A stretch of DNA of 20,347 nt from DASPFV01 sp035620975 (GTDB lineage Bacteria > Acidobacteriota > Vicinamibacteria > Vicinamibacterales > 2-12-FULL-66-21). The stretch is from positions 1 to 20,347 of the forward strand of contig DASPFV010000251.1 of the NCBI GenBank assembly GCA_035620975.1. Reading direction: 5' to 3'. The notes under the pieces are model-generated. The model was not told the origin of the DNA. It did not search any database and worked only from the letters and a program-made list of their open reading frames with translations. Position 1 is the first letter of the stretch. Each line of letters starts with the position of its first letter. Positions 13,463 through 20,338 of this stretch are shown in pieces. The position numbers and the translations under genes are program-made.

Positions 13463-14541
13463 GGTTGCTGTGGTCCGTGTTCGGTGTCGTGTTCGTCGGC
13501 GCCCTCGACGTGCAGGCCGAGCTTGCGTATCCGGTCGCCCAGCGTCGAGCGCTTGATCTGCAGGAGCTCGGCGGCCTTGGACTTGTTCCCGTGGCTCACT
13601 TTCAACGCCCACGTAATCAGGTGCGTCTCGACTTCCTGCAGCCGCTCGTCCAGCGAGACCGCCGCCGGGTGGGGCGAGCGCTCGATGGGCGCCGGCAGCG
13701 ATTGGAGCTGTGTGTGGAAGAGGATGCTCGCGGGCATGCATCCGCAGCGCACCTGGCTGCACGTGCACGTCTGCGCGATCCGCTCGCACGCGTTTTCCAG
13801 CTCCCGCACGTTGCCCGGCCAGGGGTAGCGCTGGAACGCCTCGCGGACGGTGGGCGAGAGCGTGGGCACCTGGTCACCCTTGTCCCTGAAGAACCGCTTC
13901 ATGAAGTGGTCGGTCAGCAGCGGGATGTCCTCGCGTCGCTCGCGCAGCGGCGGAAGCCAGATGGGCACCACGTTCAGGCGGTAGAAGAGGTCTTCCCGGA
14001 AGCGTCCCTCGCTCACGAGCTGCTTCAGGCTGCGCTTGGTGCCGGTAATCACGCGCACGTCGACCGGGATCGACCGGGTGCCGCCGACCCGCTCCACCAT
14101 CCGCTGCTGCAGGACCCGCAGCAGCTTCACCTGCATCGACGGCGGCACGTCGTCGATATCGTCAAGGAAGATGGTTCCGCCGTCAGCCATCTCGAACCGG
14201 CCCGGCCGGTCCTTGATGGCGCCCGTGAACGCGCCGCGCTCGTGCCCGAAGAGCTCGGACTCGATGAGGGTCTCGGTCAGGATGGCGCAGCTGACCGGGA
14301 CGAAGGGCCGGCGGCGGCGCCGGCCCGAGTGGTGAATGAGGTTCGCGACGAGTTCCTTGCCGGTGCCGGTCTCGCCCACGATGAGCACGTTGCTCTCGCT
14401 GTCGGCGATGACGCGCACGAAGTCGAAGACGGCCCGCATGCGCGGGCTTCGGCCCACGACCACCGACTCGACCGAGAAGATGCGTCCGCCAGGCAGCACC
14501 TGACGATGCGAGGCGTCCGGTTCCAAGGCTGTCTCGAACAC
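13459..14541 (-). CDS. sigma-54-dependent transcriptional activator without N-terminal sensor domain
   Basis: This 360-residue protein consists of a AAA+ domain and a Fis-type helix-turn-helix. Seen: Walker A GETGTGKE (56-63), the sigma-54-contacting GAFTGA loop (103-108), Walker B GTIFLDDID (122-130) with Asp instead of the usual Glu, the arginine-finger region FREDLFYRLNVVPI, and the HTH NKSKAAELLQIKRSTLGDRIRKLGL (319-343). No receiver, GAF or PAS domain precedes the AAA+ core, which starts near residue 28. A cysteine cluster, Cys252, 259, 261, 266 and 268, lies at the end of the AAA+ domain, comparable in place with the linker cysteines through which NifA senses redox or metal. The start is GTG at 14541 with GTGAGG 7 nt before it. 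It is co-translated with the acetyltransferase-like gene. Targets may include the cytochrome promoters at 3577 and 19042. Confidence 0.9.
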   Translation of the reverse strand: MFETALEPDASHRQVLPGGRIFSVESVVVGRSPRMRAVFDFVRVIADSESNVLIVGETGTGKELVANLIHHSGRRRRRPFVPVSCAILTETLIESELFGHERGAFTGAIKDRPGRFEMADGGTIFLDDIDDVPPSMQVKLLRVLQQRMVERVGGTRSIPVDVRVITGTKRSLKQLVSEGRFREDLFYRLNVVPIWLPPLRERREDIPLLTDHFMKRFFRDKGDQVPTLSPTVREAFQRYPWPGNVRELENACERIAQTCTCSQVRCGCMPASILFHTQLQSLPAPIERSPHPAAVSLDERLQEVETHLITWALKVSHGNKSKAAELLQIKRSTLGDRIRKLGLHVEGADEHDTEHGPQQP

Positions 14542-14610
14542 GCTGGCGCCTCACCGCAACGTCGATGCCAGCACTGCCGCCGGTCAGTCGCCGAGGCGGC
14601 CGGCGCGGGA

Positions 14611-14640
14611 TTCCCCGCGATTTGGCGGGGAAAATTCCCC
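14611..14640. repeat. overlapping inverted repeats upstream of the sigma-54 activator and hemN
   Basis: TTCCCCGC and GCGGGGAA (14611-14618, 14625-14632) form an 8-bp perfect inverted repeat with a 6-nt spacer. The right arm also pairs with a following TTCCCC (14635-14640) across two bases. The shared middle arm means the two hairpins exclude each other. It lies in the 254-bp divergent gap between the activator and hemN and could be an operator. Confidence 0.4.
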
Positions 14641-14769
14641 CCGGCGCGGCGGCCCCGCGGCCGGCAGAGCCGCGGCGGGAACTGCCGAATGCCGATTTTC
14701 CGGCGGATTCGGGCCAGGACGGCGACACGCTCACCGCGGTGGGCGACGCTCCCGGCGAGTGGCCCCCGG

Positions 14770-14782
14770 CACAATCTTTGTG
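14770..14782 (+). promoter_or_regulatory. hemN: CACAA-N3-TTGTG inverted repeat before hemN
   Basis: A perfect 5-bp inverted repeat ends 13 nt before the hemN start codon. It includes a CACAAT that could serve as a poor -10. An operator at this place would repress. The evidence is only symmetry and position. Confidence 0.25.
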
Positions 14783-14795
14783 AGACTCCCGGCCG

Positions 14796-16190
14796 ATGAC
14801 CTCTCAAGGGACCGAGAGCATCGCTGCCCTGCTGCGCCAGTACGACCGCCCCGGGCCGCGATACACGTCGTACCCCACCGCGGTGGAGTTCAACGACTCG
14901 TTCGACGATATGGCCTACCGGGGCCGACTGGAAGCGGCGGCCAGCGCCGTGGACGAGCCGTTGTCGCTGTACGTCCATCTGCCGTTCTGCGAGGCGCGCT
15001 GCTCCTACTGCGGGTGCATGGTGATCATCACGCAGAGACGCGAGGTGGCGGAGCGCTACCTCGGCGTCCTGGAGCGGGAGATTGCCATGCTCGCGTCGGC
15101 GCTCGGGGACCGCCGCCGCGTCGTACAGCATCATTGGGGAGGAGGGACCCCGACGTATCTCTCGCCCGCGCAAATCGCGAGGCTGCACGAAACCGTCACG
15201 AGGCATTTCGAGTTCGATCCCGACGCCGAGCGCGCCATCGAGATCGATCCGCGGGTCACGACGTTCGAGCAGCTCGATCTCCTGCGGGCGCTCGGGTTCA
15301 ACCGGCTGTCGATGGGGGTGCAGGACTTCACGCCCGAAGTGCAGGCAGCCATCAACCGCCGCCAATCGGAAGCCGCGACCAGGCGGGTGTACGAGTACGC
15401 GCGCGCGATCGGCTTTGACTCGATCAACGTGGACCTGATTTACGGGCTGCCCCGGCAGGAAGTCGCGGCGTTCCGCCGCACGCTCGAGTCGGTCTCGGCC
15501 ATGCGGCCGGACCGCATTGCCGTCTACTCGTACGCGCACGTGCCATGGCTGCGGCCCCACCAGAAGACTATCGACTCCGCGACGCTCCCCGACGCCCGGA
15601 CGAAGCTGGAGCTCTTCGGGGCCGCGGTCGAATCGTTCCTCGAGGCCGGCTACGACCCGATCGGCATGGATCACTTCGCGCTGCCCCACGACGAGCTGGC
15701 GGTCGCTGCGCGGAACCGGCGGCTGCACCGGAACTTCATGGGCTACACCACCCGTCCGGCGCCCGACATGCTGGGCGTGGGCGTCTCGGCGATCGGCGAC
15801 GTGCGCGGCGCCTTCTCACAGAACGTCAAGAAGCTGCCGCCTTACTACGCGGCCGTCGAAGCCGGCCGGTTCCCCGTGGAGCGGGGCTATGTCCTGAGCC
15901 TCGACGATTTGATCCGGCGACAGGTGATCACCGAGCTGATGTGCAACTTCCGCGTCGCCCGGCGACCGATCGAGGACCGGTTCGGCATCGAGTTCGGCGC
16001 CTATTTCCGCAGCGAGCTCGCCGCCCTCCAGGCTCCCGACGGCCCTGTCACCGACGGGTTCCTGCAGATCGACGACGAGGCGCTCACGGTGACCGCCCGC
16101 GGGCGGCTCTTCGTGCGCAATCTCTGCATGACGTTCGACCGCTACCTGGGGGCACACCGGAACAAGCCGGTGTTCTCCCGGACCATCTGA
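14796..16190 (+). CDS. hemN: oxygen-independent coproporphyrinogen III oxidase (HemN)
   Basis: This 464-residue radical SAM enzyme decarboxylates coproporphyrinogen III to protoporphyrinogen IX without oxygen, in the cytoplasm. The cluster motif is CEARCSYCGC (Cys 65, 69, 72, plus the extra Cys 74 typical of HemN). The N-terminal GPRYTSYPTAVEF and the later HWGGGTPTYL, SMGVQDF and NVDLIYGLPRQ segments are characteristic of true HemN and not of the HemW-like paralogues. It ends PVFSRTI, as do many HemN proteins. Length is as expected. The ATG at 14796 gives the family N-terminus; no strong ribosome binding site is seen. It is followed after 232 nt by hemH and then hemG in the same direction, so the locus covers the last three steps of protoheme synthesis. 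Its presence suits growth at low oxygen. Confidence 0.96.
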   Translation: MTSQGTESIAALLRQYDRPGPRYTSYPTAVEFNDSFDDMAYRGRLEAAASAVDEPLSLYVHLPFCEARCSYCGCMVIITQRREVAERYLGVLEREIAMLASALGDRRRVVQHHWGGGTPTYLSPAQIARLHETVTRHFEFDPDAERAIEIDPRVTTFEQLDLLRALGFNRLSMGVQDFTPEVQAAINRRQSEAATRRVYEYARAIGFDSINVDLIYGLPRQEVAAFRRTLESVSAMRPDRIAVYSYAHVPWLRPHQKTIDSATLPDARTKLELFGAAVESFLEAGYDPIGMDHFALPHDELAVAARNRRLHRNFMGYTTRPAPDMLGVGVSAIGDVRGAFSQNVKKLPPYYAAVEAGRFPVERGYVLSLDDLIRRQVITELMCNFRVARRPIEDRFGIEFGAYFRSELAALQAPDGPVTDGFLQIDDEALTVTARGRLFVRNLCMTFDRYLGAHRNKPVFSRTI

Positions 16191-16399
16191 TGGACTCGAT
16201 GCTCGGGATGTGGAGAGGCCCGCTCCGCTGTCGCAGGCCAATCACACAGGTGAACTACCGGATGCCGCCTGCAGAACTCATCCAGACGTCCACTCCAATG
16301 GACCGCATGGTCCAAATGTCCAGCAGCCTGCTCCGCCGTCGCGGGCCAGTCACGCGGAATCAACCCGGGATGCCACCTGCAGAACTCCTCCAGACGAAT
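16184..16399. repeat. direct duplication, 108-bp period, between hemN and hemH
   Basis: Two copies lie exactly 108 bp apart with no indel. The best-kept cores, 16222-16288 and 16330-16396, differ at about 15 of 67 positions; similarity fades toward the hemN stop on the left side. On the minus strand both copies stay open in one frame and read as a 36-residue repeat (RLEEFCRWHPG...DWPATAEQA and RLDEFCRRHPV...DWPATAERA). A hairpin TGGACC-GCAT-GGTCCA lies at 16299-16314. The duplication fills the hemN-hemH gap. Whether it is a noncoding element family, a leader or a coding repeat is undecided. Confidence 0.7.
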
Positions 16400-16422
16400 C
16401 TCTAGCCAACGGACACATACCC

Positions 16423-17481
16423 ATGTCATCGGACCAGACTGCCGTTCTCCTCTTCAACCTGGGCGGGCCCGGGAACCTCTCCGAGGTCGAACCGTTCCTG
16501 GTGAACCTCTTCTCGGACCGCGAGATCATCGAGCTGCCGCTCGGCGCGACGCTCCAGCCGCTGATGGCGCGGCTCATCGCGCGGCTGCGCGCTCCGGGAG
16601 TCCGCGCCAACTACGAGCGGATTGGAGGAGGCTCGCCCCAGCTGCGGCTCACCCAGGCACAGGCCGAGGCTCTCGAGGAGCGTCTGAACGTGGGACACGC
16701 CGGCGCGCGTCCGTTCCGTGTATTCATCGCCATGCGCTACTCGCGGCCGTCCGCCGCCGACGCGCTGCAGGCCATCGCCGACGAGGGCATCCGCCGGATT
16801 GTCACGCTGACGCTGTTCCCGCACTGGTCCAAGGCGACGACCGGCTCGTCGCGAAACGAGCTGGAGCGCGTGCTCACCCAACCCCGCTGGCGGGTGCACG
16901 AATTCGATATCAGCCATATCGACGCCTATCCTGCCGACCCGCGCTATCTCGACGCCATGGCCGACACGGTGATGCGCGCCTGGGAACAGATCCCGGCGGC
17001 CAGCCGGGCCAGGACGGTCATCCTCTTCAGCGCGCACGGCCTGCCGCGGAAGTTCATCGACGAGGGCGACCCCTACGTCGATCACATCGAGGCGACCCGC
17101 GCGGGCATTCTCGAGCGCCTCGCGCTGCCCAACCGTCAGCTGCTGGCGTACCAGTCCCGCACGGGCCCGGTGAAGTGGCTGGGCCCCGGCACGGAGGAGG
17201 TCATCGAGGAGCTGGGGCGCGAGGGCGTACGTGATCTGCTCGTCGTGCCGCTCTCGTTCGTCTCCGATCACATCGAGACGCTCTACGAAGTGGACCTCCT
17301 GTTCCGCGATGTCGCGCACAAGGCGGGCATCACGGGCTACTATCGCCCGGAGGCCCTGAATACGCACCCCCTCTTCATCGACGCGCTCGCCGGGCTCGTG
17401 CACGGGCACCTGGGCTTCTCGCGGCCCGGTCCGGGGCGGTTCGGCACGGTCGGGGCCCCGATGCTCGAGGCGGCGGGGTGA
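16423..17481 (+). CDS. hemH: ferrochelatase (HemH)
   Basis: This 352-residue enzyme inserts ferrous iron into the porphyrin ring. The family start VLLFNLGGPGNLSEVEPFLVNLFSD, the GGGSPQLRLTQ segment, the catalytic histidine in ILFSAHGLP, and the acidic ligand region PLSFVSDHIETLYEVD are all present. With a HemG-type enzyme next to it, the protoporphyrin-dependent pathway (iron inserted last) is implied. The ATG at 16423 is chosen because the conserved sequence begins within ten residues; the frame is open upstream but runs through the duplicated intergenic DNA. The stop overlaps the GTG start of the next gene by 4 nt (GTGA), which indicates translational coupling. The C-terminal tail (after LVHGHLGFSRPG) is Gly/Pro-rich with no further motif. 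Confidence 0.96.
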   Translation: MSSDQTAVLLFNLGGPGNLSEVEPFLVNLFSDREIIELPLGATLQPLMARLIARLRAPGVRANYERIGGGSPQLRLTQAQAEALEERLNVGHAGARPFRVFIAMRYSRPSAADALQAIADEGIRRIVTLTLFPHWSKATTGSSRNELERVLTQPRWRVHEFDISHIDAYPADPRYLDAMADTVMRAWEQIPAASRARTVILFSAHGLPRKFIDEGDPYVDHIEATRAGILERLALPNRQLLAYQSRTGPVKWLGPGTEEVIEELGREGVRDLLVVPLSFVSDHIETLYEVDLLFRDVAHKAGITGYYRPEALNTHPLFIDALAGLVHGHLGFSRPGPGRFGTVGAPMLEAAG

Positions 17482-18923
17482 GCGCCGTCGTCGTCGTCGG
17501 CGGCGGGATCGCGGGCCTTGCGGTCGCCCATGCCCTCCGGCACACGAAGCCGGGGATCGACATCCGCCTGCTCGAACGCAGCGACCGGACCGGCGGCAAC
17601 ATCCGGACCGAGATTGTCGAGGGCTACATGTGCGAGTGGGGCCCTGACGGATTCCTCGACAACGTGCCCGAGACGCTGGCCCTGGCACGTGCCGTGGGCC
17701 TCGAGTCGGCGCTGCGGCCGAGCAGCGACGAGGCGCGGCGACGGTTCATCTTCAGGCGCGGCCGGCTCCACGAGGTCCCGGTCTCGCCCCTGGCATTCGT
17801 CCGGACACCCCTGCTGTCGACCCGCGCGAAGCTGCGGATCATGTGGGAGCCGTTCGCGCGCCAGCGACCCGAATCGGACGAGACCATCTTCGAGTTCGCG
17901 GCGAGGCGCATCGGCGCAGAACCCGCGGCGGCGCTGATCGATTCGATGGTCTCGGGGATTTTCGCCGGCGATGCACGCCAGCTCTCGCTGCGCGCGTGCT
18001 TCCCCAGGATGTGGCAGCTGGAAACGGAGTACGGCGGCCTGTTCCGCGCGCTGCTGGCCACGCGGAAGCGCCGCAAGAAAGACGACGCGATGGGCGCACC
18101 AGCCGGTCGGCTGACCTCGTTCGACGGCGGAATGGAGGAGCTGCCTCGCGCCGTGACGGCGGCGCTTGGCTCCGTCGTGCGGACCTCCGACCCCGTCCAC
18201 GAGCTCAGGCCCGCACGTGCGAGCCAGCCGCTCACCCCCGGCGCCGCTGCGGACGGGTACGAGCTGGCCTCGCACTCGGGCGTGCACAGGGCGGATGCGG
18301 TCGTGCTCGCGGGTCCCGCGGACGAGACTGCCCGCCTGCTGCAGCCGTTCGAGCCGACGGCGGCGGGAATCCTGCGCGAGATTCCAACCGCGCCCATTGC
18401 CGTGGTCTGCCTGGGCTATGACGGTGCGGAGGTCGCGCGCGAGCGCGGGGGATTGAATGGGTTCGGCTTTCTCGTGCCGCGCAGCGAAAGCATCAGGATC
18501 CTGGGAGCTTTGTGGGAGACGAGCATCTACCCGCACCGCGCCCCCGCCGGCAAGGTGCTCGTCCGCGCGATGATCGGCGGGGCGCTGGACCCGGGGGTGC
18601 TCGCTCTGGACGATCAGACGATTCAGCGCATCGTGAGAACCGAGCTGAAAGCCACGATGGGGCTCGGCATCGAACCGGAGTTCGTGCGAATCATCCGGCA
18701 CCGGCGCGGGATCCCGCAGTACACCGTCGGACATCTGGCGAGGCTGCAGCGAGTCGATCGACTGCTGCGGGCGCGGCCCGGCATCTTTCTGGCCGGCAAC
18801 TCGTACCGGGGCGTCTCGATCAACTCGTGCATCGCGGAGGCCGGATCGATTGCCGCCGCAGTGGTCGATTACCTGGCGCGCGCGAAACCCCGACCCACCC
18901 TCAGCCGGCCGCTCAGCGCCTGA
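17478..18923 (+). CDS. hemG: protoporphyrinogen oxidase, HemY-type FAD enzyme
   Basis: This 481-residue flavoprotein oxidises protoporphyrinogen IX to protoporphyrin IX, normally with oxygen as acceptor. The FAD-binding dinucleotide fold is at the N-terminus (VVVVGGGIAGLAVAHAL, residues 4-20), with the second glycine motif SDRTGGNIRTE at about 35-45. SMVSGIFAGDARQLSLRACFP (about 157-176) is diagnostic of this oxidase, and the C-terminal FLAGNSYRGVSINSCIAEAG closes the FAD site. It starts with GTG at 17478, overlapping the hemH stop. The operon therefore pairs an oxygen-independent HemN with an oxygen-linked oxidase, suggesting use in microoxic conditions or an alternative acceptor. A terminator-like stem follows. 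Confidence 0.95.
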   Translation: MSAVVVVGGGIAGLAVAHALRHTKPGIDIRLLERSDRTGGNIRTEIVEGYMCEWGPDGFLDNVPETLALARAVGLESALRPSSDEARRRFIFRRGRLHEVPVSPLAFVRTPLLSTRAKLRIMWEPFARQRPESDETIFEFAARRIGAEPAAALIDSMVSGIFAGDARQLSLRACFPRMWQLETEYGGLFRALLATRKRRKKDDAMGAPAGRLTSFDGGMEELPRAVTAALGSVVRTSDPVHELRPARASQPLTPGAAADGYELASHSGVHRADAVVLAGPADETARLLQPFEPTAAGILREIPTAPIAVVCLGYDGAEVARERGGLNGFGFLVPRSESIRILGALWETSIYPHRAPAGKVLVRAMIGGALDPGVLALDDQTIQRIVRTELKATMGLGIEPEFVRIIRHRRGIPQYTVGHLARLQRVDRLLRARPGIFLAGNSYRGVSINSCIAEAGSIAAAVVDYLARAKPRPTLSRPLSA

Positions 18924-18987
18924 CGGCTTTCCGCCGCTCGCCGCCTCACCCTGCCGGCAACCCGCACGGGCCCCCGGGGTGAGCGCG

Positions 18988-19006
18988 CCCCGGACTCTGG
19001 GGTTTT
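18988..19006 (+). terminator. intrinsic terminator candidate after hemG
   Basis: CCCC and GGGG pair around a 7-nt loop and are followed at once by TTTT (19003-19006), the nearest thing to a classical rho-independent terminator in the window. The CCCC arm can also pair with an upstream GGGG (CCGGGG at 18974-18979), giving an alternative structure that would release the T-run stem. The stem is short. Confidence 0.4.
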
Positions 19007-19041
19007 AGGGCCGATCCGACAGTTCTCTCAGTGCGGCCAGG

Positions 19042-19057
19042 TGGCACTGCAATTGTG
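19042..19057 (+). promoter_or_regulatory. sigma-54-like promoter for the tetraheme cytochrome gene
   Basis: TGGCACTGCAATTGTG keeps the full -24 element TGGCAC and TTG of the -12 element at correct spacing, but has GT where GC is the rule (GG-N10-GT). It lies 46 nt before the ATG at 19103 and downstream of the terminator candidate. The GT variant weakens the call. Confidence 0.4.
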
Positions 19058-19102
19058 ATCCCGCCGGAAAGGAGCCGGAGCCCTTCCCCTCCGGGAGACG
19101 CC

Positions 19103-19591
19103 ATGCGCATCCTCCTCTCGATCGTCCTGGTGTGCGGCACGAGCACACTGACGCTTCCCTCCGCGGCCCGGGAATCGGGTCCGGAGCCGCCTGCCGCGGG
19201 CGCGCAGCAACCCGCTGCGCCGGCGGACTACGTGTGGGCCCCGACCTGCCAGAAGTGCCACGCCGAGATCTACGAGTCGTGGGCGAATACGAAGCACGCG
19301 CGGGCGCTCAACAGGCTGTCGGTCGTCGACCAGGGTCGCGAGTGCATCGGCTGCCACGTGACGGGTCCGAAGGGCCGGGTCGAGCAGGACGGCAAGGCGG
19401 TCAACGCGGGTGTGCAATGCGAGTCGTGCCACGGACCGGGCGCCGCGCATGCCGCGGACCCGGCCGTGAAGACCGGGCTCGTGAGGCGTCCGGCCGAGGC
19501 GGTCTGCACGGCGTGTCACAACGACAGAAGTCCGAGCTTCAGGGGCTTCTTCTTCGATGCGATGTGGCCGCTCTCGCATCGCCTGAAATAG
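19103..19591 (+). CDS. tetraheme c-type cytochrome (cytochrome c554-like)
   Basis: This 162-residue exported cytochrome has a signal peptide (RILLSIVLVCGTSTLTLPSAA, residues 2-22), a Pro/Ala linker, and four CxxCH heme sites at residues 49, 81, 106 and 135. The pattern YVWAPTCQKCHAEIYESWANTKHARAL near the first heme, and CESCHGPG at the third, match the cytochrome c554-type multiheme family of periplasmic electron carriers. GGGAG stands 5 nt before the ATG. The upstream in-frame ATG at 19031 would add a non-signal extension and is rejected. A sigma-54-like promoter lies upstream, as for the decaheme operon. It may shuttle electrons to or from the decaheme conduit, but that is inference; the two loci are 15 kb apart. 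The universal stress gene follows after 16 nt. Confidence 0.88.
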   Translation: MRILLSIVLVCGTSTLTLPSAARESGPEPPAAGAQQPAAPADYVWAPTCQKCHAEIYESWANTKHARALNRLSVVDQGRECIGCHVTGPKGRVEQDGKAVNAGVQCESCHGPGAAHAADPAVKTGLVRRPAEAVCTACHNDRSPSFRGFFFDAMWPLSHRLK

Positions 19592-19607
19592 GGGAAGCGG
19601 GCGCTCC

Positions 19608-20324
19608 ATGTGGAGCTTCCCCCCTCACCGGATCCTGGCCGCCGTCGATTTCGGCGAGGCCTCACGCGGGGCGCTGCGCGTGGCCGGCGAACTGGCCCGT
19701 GCATTTGGCGCCACGCTGACGGTCCTGCATGCCGAAACGTTCGAGGCGCCTCCCTACTTCACGGCCGGCCAGATCCGTGCGATCGATCGCGAGCGGAAGG
19801 CCGCGCGCAGCGAGGCCAGGCGATACCTTCAGAGCCATGCCGTGCGGTTCGCGGGCATGCCGGCGGCGGCCGTCGTCTCGGATGCGCCGCCGCGGGAAGC
19901 GATCCTGGAAGCCGCGCGCACCGCCGATCTCGTCGTGATGGGCACGGAGGGGCGGCGGGGACCGTCGCGGTGGTGGGCCGGATCGGTGGCGGAAGGTGTG
20001 GTCCGGGCGTCGGCCGTCCCGGTGCTCGTGGTGCGCTCGAACCCCGCGCCGGCCAGCACACAGTTCCGGCGGATTGCGGTCATCGCCGGACCTGGCACGT
20101 TCGACGGTCCGGCGCGGCGATACGCGCGCGGACTGGCGGCGAAGTTCGGAGGCGAGGCGGCGCGCGAGAGCGCGCGGGCGCCGAGCGCCGAGGTCCTGCG
20201 GGGGACGACGATGGTCGTCATCGCGCAGCCCCGGACCAGCAGGGGGCTGGGCCTGATGGTCAGCGGGGCCGCGCAGATCCTGCGGCAATGCCGTCGTCCC
20301 GCACTGTTCGTGCCGCCGTTGTGA
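19608..20324 (+). CDS. universal stress protein (UspA family)
   Basis: This 238-residue protein has one complete Usp domain (about residues 6-143): start HRILAAVDFGEASRGAL, and the nucleotide loop GTEGRRGPSRWWAGSVAE with G-2x-G-9x-GS spacing, so ATP binding is likely. A second, shorter half (about 150-238) begins FRRIAVIAGPGTFDGPARRYA like another Usp domain and ends with LRQCRRPALFVPPL, but it lacks the nucleotide loop, so it looks like a reduced tandem copy. Such tandem proteins act in stress and energy-limited states. It is likely co-transcribed with the tetraheme cytochrome, 16 nt upstream. The only ribosome-binding-like sequence is GGGGAAG, about 10 nt before the ATG. Confidence in family is high; the role is unknown. 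Confidence 0.9.
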   Translation: MWSFPPHRILAAVDFGEASRGALRVAGELARAFGATLTVLHAETFEAPPYFTAGQIRAIDRERKAARSEARRYLQSHAVRFAGMPAAAVVSDAPPREAILEAARTADLVVMGTEGRRGPSRWWAGSVAEGVVRASAVPVLVVRSNPAPASTQFRRIAVIAGPGTFDGPARRYARGLAAKFGGEAARESARAPSAEVLRGTTMVVIAQPRTSRGLGLMVSGAAQILRQCRRPALFVPPL

Positions 20325-20338
20325 CCTGGGGTCAGGTC
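20323..20338 (+). repeat. hairpin at the end of the universal stress gene
   Basis: GACCTG and CAGGTC form a 6-bp perfect stem with loop GGGT, beginning in the stop codon. A GGTCCGGACC palindrome overlaps on the right. The window ends here, so it cannot be told whether this is a terminator or the start of a dispersed repeat. Confidence 0.3.

Noticed and set aside
13463..13789. Longer form of the acetyltransferase-like gene
   Set aside because: The extension lies opposite-frame within the activator's Fis domain. The ATGA overlap gives a better start.
13725..13800. Cysteine-rich stretch of the activator as a sequencing or frame error
   Set aside because: The frame is intact through the AAA+ end and the Fis domain, and the flanking PGNVRELEN motif is normal.
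14277..15728. Long minus-strand open frame opposite hemN
   Set aside because: The plus strand carries a full HemN with all its motifs; the opposite frame has no recognisable protein.
16142..16429. A 95-residue minus-strand gene made of the 36-residue repeat
   Set aside because: It overlaps the hemN 3' end, has no evident ribosome binding site or known domain, and may be a by-product of the duplication. It is kept as a repeat and a finding, not as a gene.
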